Shown in pieces: positions 36,211-45,694 of a DNA stretch of 64,000 nucleotides. Location of the stretch: positions 352,283-416,282 of the forward strand of contig NZ_RCNS01000001.1 of the NCBI RefSeq assembly GCF_009725995.1, written 5' to 3'. The stretch's first letter is position 1; every line of letters begins with the position of its first letter. The notes below the pieces were generated by a model that worked only from the letters and a program-made list of their open reading frames with translations, searched no databases and was not told where the DNA came from. Source of the DNA: Zobellia laminariae. GTDB lineage: Bacteria; Bacteroidota; Bacteroidia; Flavobacteriales; Flavobacteriaceae. Position numbers and translations under genes: made by a program.

Positions 36211-37848
36211 ATGGCAAAGACAAGTGAATTATTAGTCCAAAAATGGGATACGCTACACGAAAACGGAATGTTTGACCTGAAACGTCAGTACATTACCCGC
36301 CATGAAAGCAAGGCTACCATGCCCAGCAGGGTTTTACGTTATAATGATGTTGCGGAAGAGATACACCGTTTAATCAAAAAATGCGTTGCGGACAACGAAG
36401 GATTTCGTGCGTACGGTTCCAGATGGTCTATGTCTAACATTGCACACCAAAAGGATAACATGCATCAGAACAATTTAATGTACTTAGACCTTGAAATTTT
36501 GGCAGATGATATGCATCCTGATTCTGAATACGAGCATGAAAACATTTTCTTTTTTGAGTGTGGGAATACCATAAAACGCATTTCGCAAAAACTGAACGAA
36601 TACGGCAAATCTCTAAAAACTACTGGGGCTAGCAACGGGCAGACCATTGCGGGTTGCATTTCCACCGGTGTACATGGGTCCGCTTTTGATACGGGCGCCG
36701 TGCAAGATTATGTGGTAGGCCTTAATATCATTACCGGACCAAATGCTACTGACAATGTATATTTAGAAAGACACACAAAGCCCAGTTTAAACGATGCTTT
36801 TGCACATCGCATAAACGCAAAGGTCATTAGAAACGATGAACTTTTCAATGCTGCTTTGGTCGGTTTGGGCAGTTTTGGTTTTATTCATGGCGTAGCCATA
36901 GAGGCGGACGACCTTTTCTTGCTAGACAGGTATGTTCGTAAAATAGATAAGAACTTGGCGCTGTCCTTATCCAAAACTTTAGATTTTAAGAATTCAGAGT
37001 TTAAAATTGACAGCGAAATAGATGAAACCGGAAAACCCAGTAGACCGTACCACTACAAAATTTTTATTAACCCGTATGTAGATGAAGACCAGTACGTAGT
37101 TGAGGCCATGTACAAGAAAAAATATACCCTTGCCTATCCGGACCCGTTTACTAAAATCGAAAAATCGCTTTATAAAGACCTTATTTATTTACTCATTAAA
37201 TTCAGTGAAAAATTTCCAAAAAGCATTCCTTGGTTCATAAAAAGTTTGCAGAAAAGTATCCTACCCGAAATCACGAAAGAAGAGGAAAAAATAACGGCTA
37301 CGCTCTATGAAACTTTTTGGGATGCTGGCTACAAAGGTCCCGCTTTCGCCTGTTCCGTTGGAGTGGCCATTGAAGATTCCGAAAGGGCATTGAATGCACT
37401 GGTCAAGATGACGAAAGCACACCCCATTCCCGGAATTTTTGCGATGCGCTACGTAAACAAAACAGAAGCAACTATGGGCTTTACCAAATTTCACAAAACC
37501 TGTGTTATTGAAATTGATGGGATACAATGGGACAAATCCGATAAAATTCCTAGTTTGGAGGAGTATGGCACCTTTATGATTGAAGCTTTACAAGCAGAGA
37601 ACATTCCGTTTACGGTGCATTGGGGCAAAAGTATGGACTATGCTTTTCCTAATTTAGCCCATCACATGTACGGTAACAATGTAGAAAAATGGACCAAATG
37701 TAGAAGTTGGCTGCTATCCGAAAAAATGGCCAACATATTCTCCAACGACTTTTTAACTACTCTTGGACTGGACACCTACCAAAACATACCAAACGATTTT
37801 ATTGAATCTTTGGATAAAAATGGGCAGCCCGCACATTTAATTACGTAG
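36211..37848 (+). CDS. FAD-linked oxidase (VAO/PCMH family)
   Basis: 545 aa. The FAD-binding PCMH domain covers about residues 35-240: a PSRVLRYNDVAEEIHRLIKK start, FRAYGSRWSMSNIA, then KTTGASNGQTIAGCISTGVHGSAFDTGAVQDYVVG, where the Gly-rich loop and the His of the STGVHG motif contact the flavin. The C-terminal half is a substrate-binding domain with a late YAFPNLAHHMYG. Relatives include L-gulonolactone and aldonolactone oxidases and cholesterol oxidase-like enzymes. No signal peptide, so cytoplasmic. The substrate is unknown; the coupled lipoprotein gives no clue. A terminator follows at 37887. Confidence 0.82.
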   Translation: MAKTSELLVQKWDTLHENGMFDLKRQYITRHESKATMPSRVLRYNDVAEEIHRLIKKCVADNEGFRAYGSRWSMSNIAHQKDNMHQNNLMYLDLEILADDMHPDSEYEHENIFFFECGNTIKRISQKLNEYGKSLKTTGASNGQTIAGCISTGVHGSAFDTGAVQDYVVGLNIITGPNATDNVYLERHTKPSLNDAFAHRINAKVIRNDELFNAALVGLGSFGFIHGVAIEADDLFLLDRYVRKIDKNLALSLSKTLDFKNSEFKIDSEIDETGKPSRPYHYKIFINPYVDEDQYVVEAMYKKKYTLAYPDPFTKIEKSLYKDLIYLLIKFSEKFPKSIPWFIKSLQKSILPEITKEEEKITATLYETFWDAGYKGPAFACSVGVAIEDSERALNALVKMTKAHPIPGIFAMRYVNKTEATMGFTKFHKTCVIEIDGIQWDKSDKIPSLEEYGTFMIEALQAENIPFTVHWGKSMDYAFPNLAHHMYGNNVEKWTKCRSWLLSEKMANIFSNDFLTTLGLDTYQNIPNDFIESLDKNGQPAHLIT

Positions 37849-37886
37849 CTATAATTAGTAAACCATACTTTTAGTTCACACCGATC

Positions 37887-37931
37887 AAGCCTCATCATTT
37901 GGTTCATATACCTTTGATGAGGCTTCTTTTT
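37887..37931 (+). terminator. Terminator of the FAD oxidase gene
   Basis: Stem AAGCCTCATCA (37887-37897) with complement TGATGAGGCTT (37915-37925), 17-nt loop, followed by CTTTTTT. Confidence 0.85.
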
Positions 37932-38257
37932 TCTTTCCTTTTTAGTTTTTTAACCTTGGCAGATACGATGACATTAGTTGATAAAAATCAGGTATAAAAT
38001 CTTGTGCTATATCAAATAAAAATTTACTTAATATTAATTTAACATATTGACAGTCAATAATTTGAAATTACCGTAAAAAATACTGCAGATTATAAAGAAT
38101 TTCCTTCAGACTATACATAATCGGTTTTTTTTTAACCTCATAGTGCGGTACGTTTGTCATCTAATTAAAATGCACAGGTTCCTCCAAAATCTAGACTTGA
38201 TTGCAGTTTCATTAAAACCATTGAAAACTTTGATCAATACTTAAAAACGTAGTTGAA
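37932..38257. other. Upstream region of the protease operon
   Basis: AT-rich, no ORF of note. It holds an exact TAnnTTTG box at 38149-38156. Confidence 0.5.
38149..38156 (+). promoter_or_regulatory. -7 promoter box of the protease operon
   Basis: TACGTTTG matches TAnnTTTG exactly, about 100 bp before the first gene, implying a leader of about 95 nt. No clear -33 TTG precedes it. Confidence 0.45.
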
Positions 38258-38500
38258 ATGGAATTGGTTATTCAAACCGAGAGAGAAAACAATGACCTAT
38301 GGAAAATCCCACAGGTAAAAACTTTACTCCAGCCATACCATCCTGTTACTTCTAGAGAAGTACTTTGTCTTGATGACAAATGCTTTCATTACCTAACGCT
38401 AAATGACCATGCTCCTGTACAGGAACTTATAAGTCTTCTCATGGAAATAAAAGGTATAAAAGCTGCCTATCAAAAACCACTTGACTTCCCCCCAATGTAA
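38258..38500 (+). CDS. Free-standing propeptide-like protein
   Basis: 80 aa. Not a recognised family by itself, but its second half (CFHYLTLNDHAPVQELISLLMEIKGIKAAYQKP..FPPM) parallels residues 94-132 of the S8 peptidase encoded next (FYKLVAPEGEDLESIAASLNELDEVDGAYVKP..LPPV): F..L, a helix with L..L, a short turn, AY.KP and PP. That part of the peptidase sits where the I9-type propeptide of subtilisins sits. The protein is therefore probably a stand-alone propeptide, which could act as inhibitor or folding chaperone in trans. It has no signal peptide. It lies 121 bp upstream of the peptidase gene, in the same direction. Confidence 0.6.
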   Translation: MELVIQTERENNDLWKIPQVKTLLQPYHPVTSREVLCLDDKCFHYLTLNDHAPVQELISLLMEIKGIKAAYQKPLDFPPM

Positions 38501-38621
38501 CAGTTTCTATTTGTAGAAAAAAAACTGTTCAAAAGTTAAAAAAACACCCCCGCTCTTATTGGAAACTTAGTATTAACCGTGGTCGACACCTAAGAAAACG
38601 TCGACCCTTAAATTCATTCAT

Positions 38622-40376
38622 ATGGCAACAAAAAAAAGTAAAGTAGTTATTGATTCGCCATCGGGTTCACCACCAGAACTCATTGTCGTATCAAAAAGCA
38701 TTGAGGCACCTCATGCCGAGGAAGCCGAAAGTGCAGCAAAATCGAAGTCCAAACCATCGGCAAATACCTTAGCAGGTTTTGTGGTGGGCAAAAAGCTGCA
38801 GCTTGTTCCGCTATTCGCAGACACAGATGCAGAAGTGGCGGAACTGGTTTCAAAGGCAAGCCAAGAAGAAGGTGCCGAGGACCTTTCAAAAATGCGGCAA
38901 TTTTATAAACTAGTAGCACCGGAAGGAGAAGACCTGGAAAGTATTGCAGCTTCATTAAACGAACTGGACGAAGTGGATGGGGCGTATGTTAAACCAGGCT
39001 GTCTACCTCCCGTTTATTTTGGCGATGATGGTATGGAAGAAGCTCCCAGCGACGCAGAAACACCGCCTATCGCCCAAAACCTCACGAACACCCAAGGCTA
39101 TTTGAATGCCGCACCACAAGGTGTAGATGCACGCTACGCCTGGACCCTACCTGGCGGCCGTGGTAGTGGTGTTCGTATAATAGATATTGAAGGCGGGTGG
39201 AATTTTAGCCATGAAGACCTGCGTGTGAATGTGGGTGGCCTCGTTGGTGGAATCAATAAAACAAACGACTTACGTTGGTATAATCACGGTACGGCAGTAT
39301 TTGGAGAAATGACCGGAGACCGAAATAGCTTTGGCGTAACCGGAATCTGCCCAAGCGCCAATGTCAGGGCCTACTCTATTTTTAATGGAGGTAGTGGAAA
39401 TGCTATTAGAAAAGCCGCTGATAATCTTAGAGCAGGAGATCTTATGCTAATTGAATTGCATAGAGGAGGACCTAACTACCCAGGTGGTAATACCCAAATG
39501 GGCTTTATAGCCATTGAATGGTGGCCGGATGACTTGGCGGCATTACAATATGCTACTAATAAAGGTATCATTGTAATAGAAGCGGCTGGAAACGGGTCTC
39601 AAAACCTTGATGCCGCAATCTATAATACGAGACCAAATGGATTCCCTTCTAGTTGGCGCAATCCTTTCCGTAGGACTGCCGGTCACGATAGTGGATGTAT
39701 CATTGTGGGTGCAGGTGCGCCACCTCCTGGGACGAATGGAGGTAACTGGGGCGCTGACCGTAGCCGCTTGGGCTTTAGTAATTACGGTTCTTGTGTAGAC
39801 ACCCAAGGTTGGGGCCAAGGCGTTACTACATGCGGATACGGTAGAATAACCGGAACAAACCCCAATAACAAGAATGAATGGTATACCACCCGGTTTAATG
39901 GCACCAGTAGTGCTTCACCTATCGTTACGGGCGCTGTAGCCTGTTTACAAGGAATTCAAAAAGCAGCAGGAAGGGCTATGCTTACACCTCGTAGAGCTCG
40001 CCAATTGTTAAGGGCAACAGGCTCTCCGCAACAACCAGGAGCTAATCCGGTATCTCAACGCATTGGTAGACGTCCGGACCTTAGGGCATTGGTTAGAGCT
40101 ACCGCATCCCGTAGACCTTGGTGTGGAGTTCAGTTCAATGGTAGTGTACCACGTAATGCCACCCGCAGATGGTTCACCCATAGTTGGCCCGATCATTACC
40201 ACGTAATCTGGACCGTAGTTCCAACGGCCCCGGCAATAGATGGTTCTGCACAGATAGAGTTTAAAGTAAAAACTACGAGACAAGCTTTTGGTCTGATCAA
40301 ATATTACATAGAGATCAAAAATCTTAAGAATTATACGGTGAACGTACAAGCACGCTACTGTGTAGTCGCATCATAA
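38622..40376 (+). CDS. Subtilisin-like S8 serine peptidase with added C-terminal domain
   Basis: 584 aa without a signal peptide. Residues 1-50 are a low-complexity A/S/E/K tract, about 58-135 a propeptide-like domain. The catalytic domain is intact: Asp188 (IIDIEGG), His222 (YNHGTAVFGE), oxyanion Asn324 (AAGNGS) and Ser429 (NGTSSASPIVTG). The triad surroundings differ from classic subtilisins (DIEGGW instead of DTG). Residues about 500-584 form a separate, probably beta-rich domain that is ~55% identical by hand alignment to the whole of the next small protein. Lack of an export signal suggests cytoplasmic action or a non-standard exit. Likely operon with its neighbours up to the terminator at 41063. 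Confidence 0.9.
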   Translation: MATKKSKVVIDSPSGSPPELIVVSKSIEAPHAEEAESAAKSKSKPSANTLAGFVVGKKLQLVPLFADTDAEVAELVSKASQEEGAEDLSKMRQFYKLVAPEGEDLESIAASLNELDEVDGAYVKPGCLPPVYFGDDGMEEAPSDAETPPIAQNLTNTQGYLNAAPQGVDARYAWTLPGGRGSGVRIIDIEGGWNFSHEDLRVNVGGLVGGINKTNDLRWYNHGTAVFGEMTGDRNSFGVTGICPSANVRAYSIFNGGSGNAIRKAADNLRAGDLMLIELHRGGPNYPGGNTQMGFIAIEWWPDDLAALQYATNKGIIVIEAAGNGSQNLDAAIYNTRPNGFPSSWRNPFRRTAGHDSGCIIVGAGAPPPGTNGGNWGADRSRLGFSNYGSCVDTQGWGQGVTTCGYGRITGTNPNNKNEWYTTRFNGTSSASPIVTGAVACLQGIQKAAGRAMLTPRRARQLLRATGSPQQPGANPVSQRIGRRPDLRALVRATASRRPWCGVQFNGSVPRNATRRWFTHSWPDHYHVIWTVVPTAPAIDGSAQIEFKVKTTRQAFGLIKYYIEIKNLKNYTVNVQARYCVVAS

Positions 40377-40437
40377 AAACAAACAATATTAATCCGGAAA
40401 GGTCAAAAAATTAGCCTTTCCCTAAAATCTAAAAATT

Positions 40438-40698
40438 ATGAGAGTAGGTGTTCAATTTACTGGCAGTGTACCTAGAAATAGTACACGTAAATGGTTTACC
40501 CATAGCTGGCCTGAAGCATGGCATGTAGTATGGAATTGTGTTCCGCAAAGTCCGATTAGGGATGGAGGCGCACAACTGGAATGGAAGATTCAAGTCTGTA
40601 GACAGAGTAGTACTAAAATCAAGTACTACATTGAGGCCAAAAACCTTACGAGCTCAACCCTTCAGTTTGAAGCGCGATACGCTATAATGAACCGATAA
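40438..40698 (+). CDS. Free-standing copy of the S8 peptidase C-terminal domain
   Basis: 86 aa, entirely collinear with the last ~84 residues of the peptidase just upstream. Shared blocks are GVQF.GSVPRN, WFTHSWP, HV.W, VP..P, DG.AQ.E.K, RQ, IKYYIE.KNL and ARY, about 46 of 83 positions. The pattern of aromatic residues and alternating strands suggests a small beta-sandwich. It could bind the peptidase, its substrate or another copy of the domain. No signal peptide, gap of 61 bp to the peptidase. I know no named family for it. Confidence 0.75.
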   Translation: MRVGVQFTGSVPRNSTRKWFTHSWPEAWHVVWNCVPQSPIRDGGAQLEWKIQVCRQSSTKIKYYIEAKNLTSSTLQFEARYAIMNR

Positions 40699-40730
40699 AT
40701 TTATTTCGTAACACTAAAAATATATGAATT

Positions 40731-41042
40731 ATGAACATAAATATTAATATCAACGATACGTCTGATGCTACCAACAATAATGCTGCAGACACTCAGGAAA
40801 CTACAAGTGCCGTAAGCGATGCAGGGCTTCCACCCTCTGATGTAGCCGTTACATCCGCAGATGACCAGGATTTAGGTGATACGGACGCTACTGCTTCAAT
40901 GGAAGATGGGCATGTAGATATTGGTGGTCCACCAGAATGGCTCCTTCAAGCCATGTCCGAATCAACTTCAGAAGAAGACGATGCAACTGCCTCTACCGAT
41001 GAAGAGATGGACGATGGCGGAAGTGGTCCCGAGCTGGACTAA
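40731..41042 (+). CDS. Highly acidic small protein, possible protease substrate
   Basis: 103 aa, with some 30 Asp/Glu and hardly any basic residue; most of the sequence is D/T/A/S/N-rich and probably disordered. The only hydrophobic island is GGPPEWLLQAM near residues 65-75, followed by another acidic tail. It has no signal peptide and no recognised domain. It is the last gene before a terminator and follows the peptidase and its free C-domain by 32 bp. A buried hydrophobic motif in an acidic leader-like chain would fit a substrate, an inhibitor or a RiPP-like precursor; this is inference. Confidence 0.65.
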   Translation: MNINININDTSDATNNNAADTQETTSAVSDAGLPPSDVAVTSADDQDLGDTDATASMEDGHVDIGGPPEWLLQAMSESTSEEDDATASTDEEMDDGGSGPELD

Positions 41043-41062
41043 TTTCCAATTTAGAATTCTTG

Positions 41063-41094
41063 ACCCGTGCGATAAAAATCGTGCGGGTTTTTTA
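41063..41094 (+). terminator. Terminator of the S8 peptidase operon
   Basis: Ten-pair stem ACCCGTGCGA (41063-41072) with TCGTGCGGGT (41079-41088), two G-U pairs, six-base loop, followed by TTTTTTA. It separates the four-gene peptidase unit from the large membrane gene. Confidence 0.8.
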
Positions 41095-41441
41095 TGTTTC
41101 AGAGAAACTTGACAACCATCAAAAACAGCTACACTACCTATCTAAAAAAACTTACCAAAAATTCAATTAAATACTGTATATCAATCGTTTACATTGTTTA
41201 ATATGTGTCATTCACACAAAATTCAATACAATCTACACAATGGGCCACAAGCTAGCCTTCAAAATATTTAATTTAAACTATTACTTACTATATAGTAAGC
41301 ATATTATCACCATAAAGGTTCCCTAAAAAAGAAGAAACTGACTATAAACTATTATTAAATACATGTTTAATTGGTTTATCTCAGATTACGTAGTGGTCTC
41401 CATTACGAAAACTCCATTTTCTAACTTTTGCCCATGAACCT
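41095..41441. other. Intergenic region before the membrane sensor gene
   Basis: About 350 AT-rich bases without a plausible ORF. Its notable element is the 16-bp palindrome at 41284-41299. Confidence 0.5.
41284..41299. promoter_or_regulatory. Perfect 16-bp palindrome, possible operator
   Basis: CTTACTATATAGTAAG is a perfect inverted repeat without a spacer, 142 bp before the 1,392-aa gene, in a region with few other features. It could be a binding site for a dimeric regulator; no regulator gene lies in the cluster. Confidence 0.4.
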
Positions 41442-44400
41442 ATGTCTACCGCCACCACATTAGGAAATACAATTCTCAGGCCCTTTACAGCAAACAAACG
41501 GCTCTTTACTTTACTTACGGTGGCCTTTATCATTATTGGATTATTTTTTGCCATTTACTACTCTCACATCAAAAATAACGAACATCATTATCGTGAGTCC
41601 AAATTACACAGTCTAGACGCCAACTTTGATATCATTACCAAACAACTTAATAATGATTTTCAGAAATATTATTCCACGGAGTACAATACTATTTCTACGA
41701 GTAAAGAGGTAACTACCGCACTTAGATCAAAACATAAAGAATTAACAGACCAACAGTGGAATGAATTATTGAACGCTGCTAACGAAATGACTCTGAGAAA
41801 CAGGCCCACCATAAAAGGTGCAGTAAAAAACAAAGAGAAAAAAGAAGACAATCCTTTAATAGAGCAAAGAGATTCTATCACCAAGAATAAAATCAGGCCC
41901 AAAGTCTGGAGTTCCCTCAAACAAAAAATAAGTAAAAACACACCCTTTGACCAAGAGTTTGATGAATACATTGTCATCTTTAAAAAAGCCCTAGAACCAA
42001 ATCAAAAAAACCAAACAGACTCCGTCATAGAGCTGAGTTCCCTAAAGGGACGTATTATACTTCCGGACAGTCTTAATAAGCTTAATCCCTTTAATATTGG
42101 GATGTCCATAGGTATTCCCAAGAACGATGAAGTTTATCAGCTTTTTGGAAAAAAATATGTTTATGAGACCCGTTTAGACTCCAACGTACATTATGATATT
42201 GAAATATATGGACTAGTTGAAACGGAACGTTACAATGAGGCGGTTAGAAAACTAGACCCTTGGATAATTGCCCTGTTAACCACCTTCTTGCTGCTTGGCC
42301 TTTTTGGAATGCCCTATTTCAAAATGCTGTTTATTGCCGAAGATGAGCGCCTATCCAGTAATGACGTTATACTATCTGGCATATCCGTAATTATTGGTGC
42401 GCCAATATTAGTAATTGTGTTCTTCTCTCTCATGAACCACTATTATGACTACTACTACAAATTTCCAGACAGACTTGACGATTTAAGTAAAAAAATCACG
42501 ACCCGTTTTGAAGTTGAAAACGCAGCTAATGTAACCACGCTTTATAATATGTCGCTCGCCAATGAAGAGAGAGCCAGAGAAAATAGCGACAGTCTAACTA
42601 TTCGTATTTCAGAAACGAATGAAAGGTACCGTGAAAATCACAAATTTATATCCAAAATAGATACTGCAACTGGTGCCGTAAAATATCACATAAGATTAAT
42701 TGACAAAAACAATATAGAGAACACCAAAAACCTTGGAAGTAGACCTTATTACACAGATTACGTAAATGCTAAAAATCTTTGGTACATAGATACGCTCGCC
42801 CATAAAATCAAATATATTATGAGGCCCGTGGTCTCTATTGAAGACCAAAGCGAAGAGGCCATTTATTTATTAAAAAACAAACAAGATTCCATCTCAGGCT
42901 ATAGAGTGGGTGCTGCGCAACTAAAGTCTTTGCATGAGGCCATCTTACCTTTTGGCTTTCAGTTTGCCGTAGTGGACGATGATGGAGAGGTCTGGTTTCA
43001 TTCTAAAAAAGGCAGAGCTACCTTAGAAAATTTTCTTTATGTAAGCAGATATAACAGCAAACTAAAGGCTGCCATGCTAGCAAGAATAAAAGCCAAGGGC
43101 ATGGTCAACTATAGAGATGAAGGGCAACTGTACAGCATAAATCCTATATCCAATACAAACCTAAGTGTAATTGCGCTTTATGATATAGGACTGCTTCGTA
43201 CCAAAATATCAGAAGTGTTGACCCTTTCTTGCATTGGTATTGTATTGGCGCTGATTTTAATATTGATTATCACCATACTTTCCCTCATCATCAGAAATCC
43301 TAAATTGGGACTTTATAAATATGACCGTTTTTTATTCGAGTTTTTAACTCCCAAAAAGTCGCTAAAAACTTCCTACATTCTTCTTTCAATCGTACTTATT
43401 GGGCTTGCTTCAGTGGCTTTTCTAATCAGTTTTTACATATCACCCATCATCGCCTATATTCTGTGCCTTCTTCTAGCCATATATGCTTATCTCATCATAT
43501 TTTACACTTTGCATCCGTATAGAAGCAATGGCGATTTTAAATTTAAGGTACGCGACTTTATTTTACTAATGGCCATAATTTTCCTCAACATCCTCACTTG
43601 TAAGGTAAATGACAATCAAATGAATTTTGTACTTCCTTCCCTTCTAGTACAAATCCTGTTCTTGCTTTTTATCTACATGAACAAATCATCCAAAAACATA
43701 AAATTCGTTACCAGTCTTCACGGTCGGGTCCACTCCTTAACCCAGAATATTGTAGATCCCATTAGAAAGCGGAACAGTAGTATACGCATAGGATACAGGT
43801 ATTGGTATGCCCTATTTTTATTCTGTTGGTTGCTATTATCCACAATCTTTCCGGCATATGTAATTTTTAAAAACGCCAAGCTTTTGAACGATGAGATATG
43901 GTCCAAAACCAATAAAATTGATATGGCAAGACGGTTTATAGATAAGGAAAAATCGCTCGAAGCCAGTTTTCCTGCCTTTAAAAACCAAAAAGAACAATTT
44001 GATAAACTCCATAAGGAACACTTAAACCTTGGTCAATACCACGAGACATTTACCCTAGAGGAAACAACAGATAGCCAAACGCCTTTTGAAAATCAGAAAG
44101 TTCCATTTTTAGAGGATTTTCTATGGCAGATACGGCCAACATATGACGCACGCATCAATGAATTTCAAGGTATGGCTTATGAGTATGCCCATGACCTATC
44201 ATGGGCTAGTGAAAAAAACCCCAACACCTTCTATTTAAATTATTTAGACAACAATAAAGCCATTTGTGTAACGGAAACCAATGTACAAAACTCAGTAGCT
44301 ACTCTACCCCCTCAGTTCATTCTCTTAGTAATAATAGGTCTAATTATCATTTTGGCCATTCTATTTTCTTTGATCCTATTTTTTTCCGATCGTTTCTTTG

Positions 44401-45620
44401 CTTTCCGCTTTCGTCATTTAGAACCCAACGATTTTGATACGAATCAAAAAGAAGGGTATATCGAAAAATTTGGACAAATTCTCCACGATGAAAAGTCCAA
44501 CTCGGGCTTGCTTCTTATCGGACCTCCATTTTGTGGAAAACAAACCTTTGCCAAAGAAATTCTAACGGATGCCGGTTACCTGAAAATAGCAACACTTTCT
44601 ATGTTACAGCTCGAAAATATGCCGATGGGCTCTGATATAGGGGAAAACCTGGGCGTCCTTTCCAGTAGCTATCAAAAAGAACAAAATGATTTTCATCATG
44701 AGGATTATGAAGCATTCGTGATAGAACATTTGGAACACAATATAAAATCGTTCGTTGCCAATCATACCAAACTCAGGGTTATATTATTTTTAATTTCTCA
44801 ACGTAAACGTATTATTCTCGTGTCCGAGGTATACCCTAGTCAGATTTTTTCTATGTATGAATCTGCTCAAGGAGAGGCCGAACATTCTTTGGGAAAATTA
44901 CAAGACGATTTTAATTCATGGCGAAATATTCTAAGTGCATTCCCTCAGATTTTGATAGGAATCACCAAAAACACCGAAAAAGTATCCAAAAAATTGAGTT
45001 TTGGACTTAAAAGTGACCAAAGTCCATCAGCAGACGATATTTCTGTATTAACCGATGAATTGGGGTACAGTAAGTTTCTGCCCACTCTGGCTCCCGTTAT
45101 TTTAGTAAAATCCCTTTATGATACTCCGCATGCCATAAATCAACCGCATCGCTTAGACCGGCAACGTATGGTCATGCACACCCAAAACCTTGCTCATGGG
45201 TATTATAATGATATTTGGAACACACTACCCACGCGGGAACGCTATCTCTTGTACGATTTGGCGAAAGATGGTTTTATGAACATCAAGAATAGGAACTCGC
45301 TTTTCTCACTAATGAAGAAAGGTCTGGTAGTATGGCACGACCGCCCCAAGATTTTCAATTACAGTTTTAAGAATTTTATAATGACATCGGTTTCCTTAAA
45401 CGAAGCACTACGTCTGGAAAACAAGAACCGGGGCAAAGGAACTTGGGCCAACACCCGTATTCTAATTTATCTGGTAATTATAACCGTCATCGTCTTTATC
45501 GGATTGGGAAAACCAGAATTGCTAAAAGATTTTGAAGCGCTTGTAGGAACTTTAGGAGGCTTAGGAGTACTCATACCCTTAATAAGTAAACTACTGGCAT
45601 CCGGAGGTCAGAAAATGTAG
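41442..45620 (+). CDS. Large polytopic membrane protein with Cache-like sensor region and C-terminal P-loop/winged-helix module
   Basis: 1392 aa. TM1 lies near residues 25-42, followed by a ~230-residue extracytoplasmic part, then two helices near 275-330. A second external region (about 340-585) has the layout of a double-Cache sensor (LGSRPYYTDYVNAKNLWYI; FGFQFAVVDDDGEVWFHS). Several helices (about 590-800) follow, then another external loop and a helix near 960-985. The cytoplasmic C-part has a Walker A-like GPPFCGKQT at 1027-1035, LRVILFLISQRKRIILVSE, and a late winged-helix-like segment (LPTRERYLLYDLAKDGF, LFSLMKKGLVV), ending in a last helix pair. It looks like a membrane receptor coupled to a STAND/AAA-like NTPase. 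No known family is recognised as a whole. Confidence 0.72.
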   Translation: MSTATTLGNTILRPFTANKRLFTLLTVAFIIIGLFFAIYYSHIKNNEHHYRESKLHSLDANFDIITKQLNNDFQKYYSTEYNTISTSKEVTTALRSKHKELTDQQWNELLNAANEMTLRNRPTIKGAVKNKEKKEDNPLIEQRDSITKNKIRPKVWSSLKQKISKNTPFDQEFDEYIVIFKKALEPNQKNQTDSVIELSSLKGRIILPDSLNKLNPFNIGMSIGIPKNDEVYQLFGKKYVYETRLDSNVHYDIEIYGLVETERYNEAVRKLDPWIIALLTTFLLLGLFGMPYFKMLFIAEDERLSSNDVILSGISVIIGAPILVIVFFSLMNHYYDYYYKFPDRLDDLSKKITTRFEVENAANVTTLYNMSLANEERARENSDSLTIRISETNERYRENHKFISKIDTATGAVKYHIRLIDKNNIENTKNLGSRPYYTDYVNAKNLWYIDTLAHKIKYIMRPVVSIEDQSEEAIYLLKNKQDSISGYRVGAAQLKSLHEAILPFGFQFAVVDDDGEVWFHSKKGRATLENFLYVSRYNSKLKAAMLARIKAKGMVNYRDEGQLYSINPISNTNLSVIALYDIGLLRTKISEVLTLSCIGIVLALILILIITILSLIIRNPKLGLYKYDRFLFEFLTPKKSLKTSYILLSIVLIGLASVAFLISFYISPIIAYILCLLLAIYAYLIIFYTLHPYRSNGDFKFKVRDFILLMAIIFLNILTCKVNDNQMNFVLPSLLVQILFLLFIYMNKSSKNIKFVTSLHGRVHSLTQNIVDPIRKRNSSIRIGYRYWYALFLFCWLLLSTIFPAYVIFKNAKLLNDEIWSKTNKIDMARRFIDKEKSLEASFPAFKNQKEQFDKLHKEHLNLGQYHETFTLEETTDSQTPFENQKVPFLEDFLWQIRPTYDARINEFQGMAYEYAHDLSWASEKNPNTFYLNYLDNNKAICVTETNVQNSVATLPPQFILLVIIGLIIILAILFSLILFFSDRFFAFRFRHLEPNDFDTNQKEGYIEKFGQILHDEKSNSGLLLIGPPFCGKQTFAKEILTDAGYLKIATLSMLQLENMPMGSDIGENLGVLSSSYQKEQNDFHHEDYEAFVIEHLEHNIKSFVANHTKLRVILFLISQRKRIILVSEVYPSQIFSMYESAQGEAEHSLGKLQDDFNSWRNILSAFPQILIGITKNTEKVSKKLSFGLKSDQSPSADDISVLTDELGYSKFLPTLAPVILVKSLYDTPHAINQPHRLDRQRMVMHTQNLAHGYYNDIWNTLPTRERYLLYDLAKDGFMNIKNRNSLFSLMKKGLVVWHDRPKIFNYSFKNFIMTSVSLNEALRLENKNRGKGTWANTRILIYLVIITVIVFIGLGKPELLKDFEALVGTLGGLGVLIPLISKLLASGGQKM

Positions 45621-45694
45621 CCTACTGATTTCTGTTGAAAGCAATAATGACACTAAATTTTGAAATAATTTATACATAACTAAATACACATATC

